The translations under genes were made by a program, and so were the position numbers. The notes beneath the pieces were generated by a model, which had not been told where the DNA came from, ran no database searches, and worked only from the letters and a program-made list of their open reading frames with translations. From Candidatus Altarchaeum sp. CG2_30_32_3053 (GTDB lineage Archaea > Altiarchaeota > Altiarchaeia > Altiarchaeales > Altiarchaeaceae): a stretch of DNA of 9,049 nucleotides. Location: the NCBI GenBank assembly GCA_001873845.1, contig MNZY01000230.1, positions 1 through 9,049 on the forward strand. Reading direction: 5' to 3'. Positions 6,644 to 9,049 of the stretch are shown piece by piece. How positions within the stretch are numbered: position 1 is the stretch's first letter; each line of letters begins with the position of its first letter.

Positions 6644-6689
6644 GATCAACAATAAGATCAACAATAAGATCAACAATAAGATCAACAAA
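6642..6689 (+). repeat. 12-bp satellite array B (AAGATCAACAAT x4)
   Basis: AAGATCAACAAT is repeated at 6642-6653, 6654-6665 and 6666-6677, with a fourth copy at 6678-6689 differing in its last base. It directly follows array A and has the same 12-bp period but a different unit, ending 15 bp before the next start codon. Its reverse strand reads as a poly-leucine frame that I consider an artefact. Confidence 0.9.
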
Positions 6690-6704
6690 TAATACAATTA
6701 CAAA

Positions 6705-8774
6705 ATGACGCACCACATAAAACGAACAATAATGCCTTTCGCGGCAATCGTCGGGCAGGAAAAACTGAAAAAGGTATTGATATTGAACGCCATAAATTCA
6801 AATTTGCATGGTGTCTTAATCAAAGGTGAGAAAGGTACAGCAAAATCAACCGCAGTAAGAGCATTGGCTGACTTATTGCCTGAAATTGAAGTGGTAAAAT
6901 GTCCATTTAACTGCAATCCGGAAGAACCATCTTTACAATGCGACGAGTGCAATAAAAAGTACAACGATGGCGGGAAATTAGAAACAGAAAAAAGAAAAAT
7001 ACGAGTTGTTGAGTTACCTCTTGGAGCAACAGAAGACAGAGTTATTGGAACATTGGATATTGAAAAAGCATTAAAGGAGGGAATAAAAGCCCTTCAACCA
7101 GGTGTTTTAGCAGAAGTAAATCAAGGAATCTTATACATTGATGAAGTTAATTTACTTGATGACCATCTCGTTGATATTTTGTTGGATTCCGCAGCGATGG
7201 GAGTTAATGTTATGGAGAGGGAAGGTGTTTCTGTATCGCATCCGTCAAAATTTATTCTTGTCGGAACAATGAACCCTGAAGAAGGTGAATTGCGGCCGCA
7301 GTTACTTGACAGATTCGGATTGGAGGTTGATGTTTCAGGCGTTAAAGATGTAGATGAAAGAGTCAGGATTATAAAGACAGTTGCGGAATTTGAAAACAAT
7401 CCTTCTGAATTTATAAAAAAATATAAGGCAAAGCAGGATGAACTAAAGATAAATATCCTGGATGCAAGAAAATTATTAAAATATGTTAAAATTTCTGATA
7501 AATTGCTTAAAAAGATTGCAAAAATATGTATTGAATTAGGGGTTGACGGGCACAGGGCAGACATTTTTATTGCAGGCACCGCAAAAACAATTGCATCTTA
7601 TAATAAAAGAAAAGAAGTAAATGAGAACGATGTAAAGGAAGCAGCAGATTTAGTCCTGCCGCACAGGATGCGAAAACAGCCATTTCAGGAGCCAAAGCCA
7701 ATAGAAGATAAGGTTAATCAGATAATGGATGAAGACGATAAGAACGATGGGCAGCAGGAAGAGGAGCAGGAGGATAACGAGGAGCAGGAGGATAACGAGG
7801 AGCAGGAGGATAACGAGGAGCAGGAGGATAACGAGGAGCAGAAACAAAAAGATGAACAGATGGAGCAGGAGGATAACGAGGAGCAGGAGGATAAACAACC
7901 GGAAAATCAAAAAGAACAGAACGAAGATAAGACCGGCAACAGAAAAAAGATATTTGATTCCAAAACGATGAAAAAACCTGATATAAATATAACAAAAGAC
8001 AGGAAATTAAGAATGGGCAGCGGAAAAAGGGCAAAAATATTAAGTTCCAAATTAGGAAAGTATGTAAAAGCAAAAATACCAAAAGAAAAGGTATCGGACA
8101 TTGCAATAGATGCTACGATAAGGGCATCAGTCGTAAGAAATGTGGGAGGTGGAAAAGGAAATATAAAAATTGAAAAAGATGATTTAAGGGAAAAAGTCAG
8201 AGAAAAGAAAAAGGCATCAGTAATTGTTTTTGTTGTTGATTCATCGGGTTCAATGGCTGCAAAAAAGAGAATGGAAGCAGCAAAAGGTGCTGTAATGTCA
8301 TTACTTGAAGATGCGTATCAGAAAAGGGACAAAGTCGGGTTTGTTGCCTTTCGTGGAAATAAAGCAGAAATTTTATTAAAACCAACATCAAGTGTTGAAT
8401 TGGCAGCAAAATATCTTAAAGAACTGCCAACAGGAGGTAAGACGCCATTATCAGACGGAATGTATAAGGGTTTTGAATTATTGAAGATGGAGATCAATAA
8501 AGATAAAAATACGATTCCTGCAATGGTTTTAATATCCGACGGCATGGGAAATGTCCCAATACAGAAGAATGTCAGAGAGGAGGTAATTTCACTTGCAAAT
8601 GAGATTAAGGAAAAAAATATATCTCTTATGGTCATTGATTCAGGGGCAGGGTTTTTAAAATTAGGATATAATTCAGAAATTGTTGAGGCATCTTGTGGGA
8701 AGTTTATTAATCTGGATGAATTGAGTGCTGATAATATAGTTGGTGCGGTTAAGTCAAATTTAATAAAAATTTAA
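6705..8774 (+). CDS. Fused AAA+/VWA chelatase ATPase (ChlI-ChlD type, CobS/CobT-equivalent)
   Basis: This 689-residue protein joins the two motor subunits of class I metal chelatases. The N-terminal AAA+ domain has PFAAIVGQE (11-19), Walker A GEKGTAKST (41-49), ELPLGATEDRVIG (103-115), Walker B ILYIDEVNLLDDH (142-154), GTMNPEEGELRPQLLDRFGL (187-206) and a sensor-2-like GVDGHRAD (279-286). A Cys set, CPFNC and CDEC (C66, C70, C79, C82), may bind a metal. An acidic Gln/Glu/Asp/Asn linker (about 341-409) with hexapeptide repeats follows. The C-terminal von Willebrand A domain has the metal-ion adhesion site DSSGSM (512-517), T580 in GGKTPLSDG and D612 in SDG; IALDA-type IAIDATIRAS (467-476) precedes it. 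It would hydrolyse ATP and act on CobN to drive metal insertion. The start at 6705 is the first ATG; ATG at 6732 (MPFAAIVGQ) is an equally reasonable start. It follows cobN by 115 bp of satellite DNA, probably in one transcript. Confidence 0.93.
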   Translation: MTHHIKRTIMPFAAIVGQEKLKKVLILNAINSNLHGVLIKGEKGTAKSTAVRALADLLPEIEVVKCPFNCNPEEPSLQCDECNKKYNDGGKLETEKRKIRVVELPLGATEDRVIGTLDIEKALKEGIKALQPGVLAEVNQGILYIDEVNLLDDHLVDILLDSAAMGVNVMEREGVSVSHPSKFILVGTMNPEEGELRPQLLDRFGLEVDVSGVKDVDERVRIIKTVAEFENNPSEFIKKYKAKQDELKINILDARKLLKYVKISDKLLKKIAKICIELGVDGHRADIFIAGTAKTIASYNKRKEVNENDVKEAADLVLPHRMRKQPFQEPKPIEDKVNQIMDEDDKNDGQQEEEQEDNEEQEDNEEQEDNEEQEDNEEQKQKDEQMEQEDNEEQEDKQPENQKEQNEDKTGNRKKIFDSKTMKKPDINITKDRKLRMGSGKRAKILSSKLGKYVKAKIPKEKVSDIAIDATIRASVVRNVGGGKGNIKIEKDDLREKVREKKKASVIVFVVDSSGSMAAKKRMEAAKGAVMSLLEDAYQKRDKVGFVAFRGNKAEILLKPTSSVELAAKYLKELPTGGKTPLSDGMYKGFELLKMEINKDKNTIPAMVLISDGMGNVPIQKNVREEVISLANEIKEKNISLMVIDSGAGFLKLGYNSEIVEASCGKFINLDELSADNIVGAVKSNLIKI
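7761..7895 (+). repeat. 18-bp coding tandem repeat (EEQEDN units) in the AAA+/VWA linker
   Basis: GAGGAGCAGGAGGATAAC repeats perfectly four times (7761-7832) followed by half a unit. After a 6-codon interruption come two further near-identical units (7860-7895). The encoded stretch is highly acidic. Acidic linkers are normal between the two domains of this family; the DNA-level identity of the units shows recent expansion. The period of 18 keeps the frame, so copy number could vary without harming the protein. Confidence 0.95.
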
Positions 8775-8790
8775 TAAAAATTTAATAAAA
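8758..8790 (+). repeat. 11-bp tandem repeat x3 over the stop codon of the ATPase gene
   Basis: ATTTAATAAAA occurs perfectly at 8758-8768, 8769-8779 and 8780-8790. The gene's TAA (8772-8774) lies in the second unit and the next ATG begins 6 bases after the third. Since 11 is not a multiple of three, unit gain or loss would change the C-terminus: with a single unit the frame would continue with no stop into the following lipoprotein gene. Confidence 0.9.
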
Positions 8791-8796
8791 ATTAAA

Positions 8797-9049
8797 ATGG
8801 AAAAAATAGATAAAAACGAGATTAAGGGAAAATCAGATGTGCTGCTCACTGTAGCAGTAATTGCAGCAATAATTGGAATCGTTGTATTTTCAGGATGTAT
8901 TGGCGAACCACAGGAAAAACAAAATCTGACACAGACAGAGAAAAAAACAAAAACATTCACAGATGACTTAAACAGAACAGTTGAAATTCAAAAAAATCCG
9001 GAAAGAATTGTTGCAATAGCAACAGCAGACGTTGAAATTTTATTTTTGA
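8797..9049 (+). CDS. Substrate-binding lipoprotein, BtuF/FepB-like (partial, runs off the window)
   Basis: Only the first 84 codons are present. The product starts MEKIDKNEIKGKSD, then a hydrophobic stretch (15-33) ending in a lipobox FSGC with the lipid-anchored Cys34, a polar tether (about 35-52), and the opening of the periplasmic-binding fold (TDDLNRTVEIQKNPERIVAI). This TDDLGR-V-x-NPxRIV pattern opens the family that binds iron-siderophores, haem and cobalamin for ABC importers (PF01497 type). The long charged leader before the hydrophobic core is unusual for a bacterial signal peptide but acceptable in archaea. The start ATG is 22 bp after the ATPase stop with no Shine-Dalgarno, so it belongs to the same operon. 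That placement suggests uptake of cobalt, a corrinoid or a metal chelate, but the ligand cannot be read from this piece. Permease and ATPase genes would be expected just downstream. Confidence 0.8.
   Translation, partial: MEKIDKNEIKGKSDVLLTVAVIAAIIGIVVFSGCIGEPQEKQNLTQTEKKTKTFTDDLNRTVEIQKNPERIVAIATADVEILFL

Noticed and set aside
6464..6697. Minus-strand frame with long leucine runs
   Set aside because: It is only the reverse reading of the 12-bp satellite arrays and the end of cobN; no start signal or family resemblance.
7650..8106. Minus-strand and alternate-frame open stretches (poly-Leu, YPPAPR and RRITRS repeats)
   Set aside because: They arise from the 18-bp EEQEDN repeat read in other frames inside a clear ATPase gene.

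Overview
The window reads as a low-GC, AT-rich chromosomal segment, most likely from an archaeon and plausibly a methanogen-type euryarchaeote. Supporting signs are an IS1-type transposase that appears to be one continuous frame, a lipoprotein lipobox of the form FSGC-IG that is common in euryarchaea, starts with no Shine-Dalgarno (the last three main genes begin in A/T-rich context ending in AAAATG or similar), TAA as the stop of every intact gene, and a fused ChlI/ChlD-type ATPase. The exact lineage cannot be fixed from the sequence alone.

Layout. Positions 1-266 are AT-rich and contain three short direct duplications but no convincing gene. Positions 267-1052 (+) encode a rhomboid intramembrane serine protease. 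Its first membrane helix lies upstream of the first canonical start codon. Positions 1086-2043 hold a decayed IS1-family insertion sequence on the minus strand, pointing at the rhomboid. It carries four in-frame stops, a duplicated 31-bp block and a frameshift, and is itself interrupted by a 125-bp MITE-like element. Abutting its right end is a second fossil on the minus strand (2055-2302), the frameshifted and truncated remains of a TIGR00725/LOG-like Rossmann-fold gene. Positions 2303-2638 are non-coding and lead into the main operon.

The main operon runs on the plus strand from 2639 past the window end: the N-terminal and C-terminal parts of a CobN-type cobaltochelatase large subunit, in the same frame and separated only by TAA-AAA before the second ATG; a fused AAA+/VWA chelatase ATPase (ChlI-ChlD type, the CobS/CobT equivalent); and the start of a lipoprotein of the iron-siderophore/cobalamin substrate-binding family, cut off by the window end. 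Together these make a three-polypeptide metal chelatase for a tetrapyrrole ring plus a probable uptake receptor for metal, corrinoid or siderophore. The metal is most likely cobalt, although the exact metal and ring are inferred from family membership.

A theme of the whole window is short tandem duplication. Perfect or near-perfect repeats with units of 8-27 bp occur in most intergenic regions, at gene ends and starts, and in one protein linker. I did not find a clear new defence, RNA or mobile system. The most unusual items are the in-frame split of CobN, the missing start codon of the rhomboid, the twin 12-bp satellite arrays inside the operon, and the nested fossil mobile elements.
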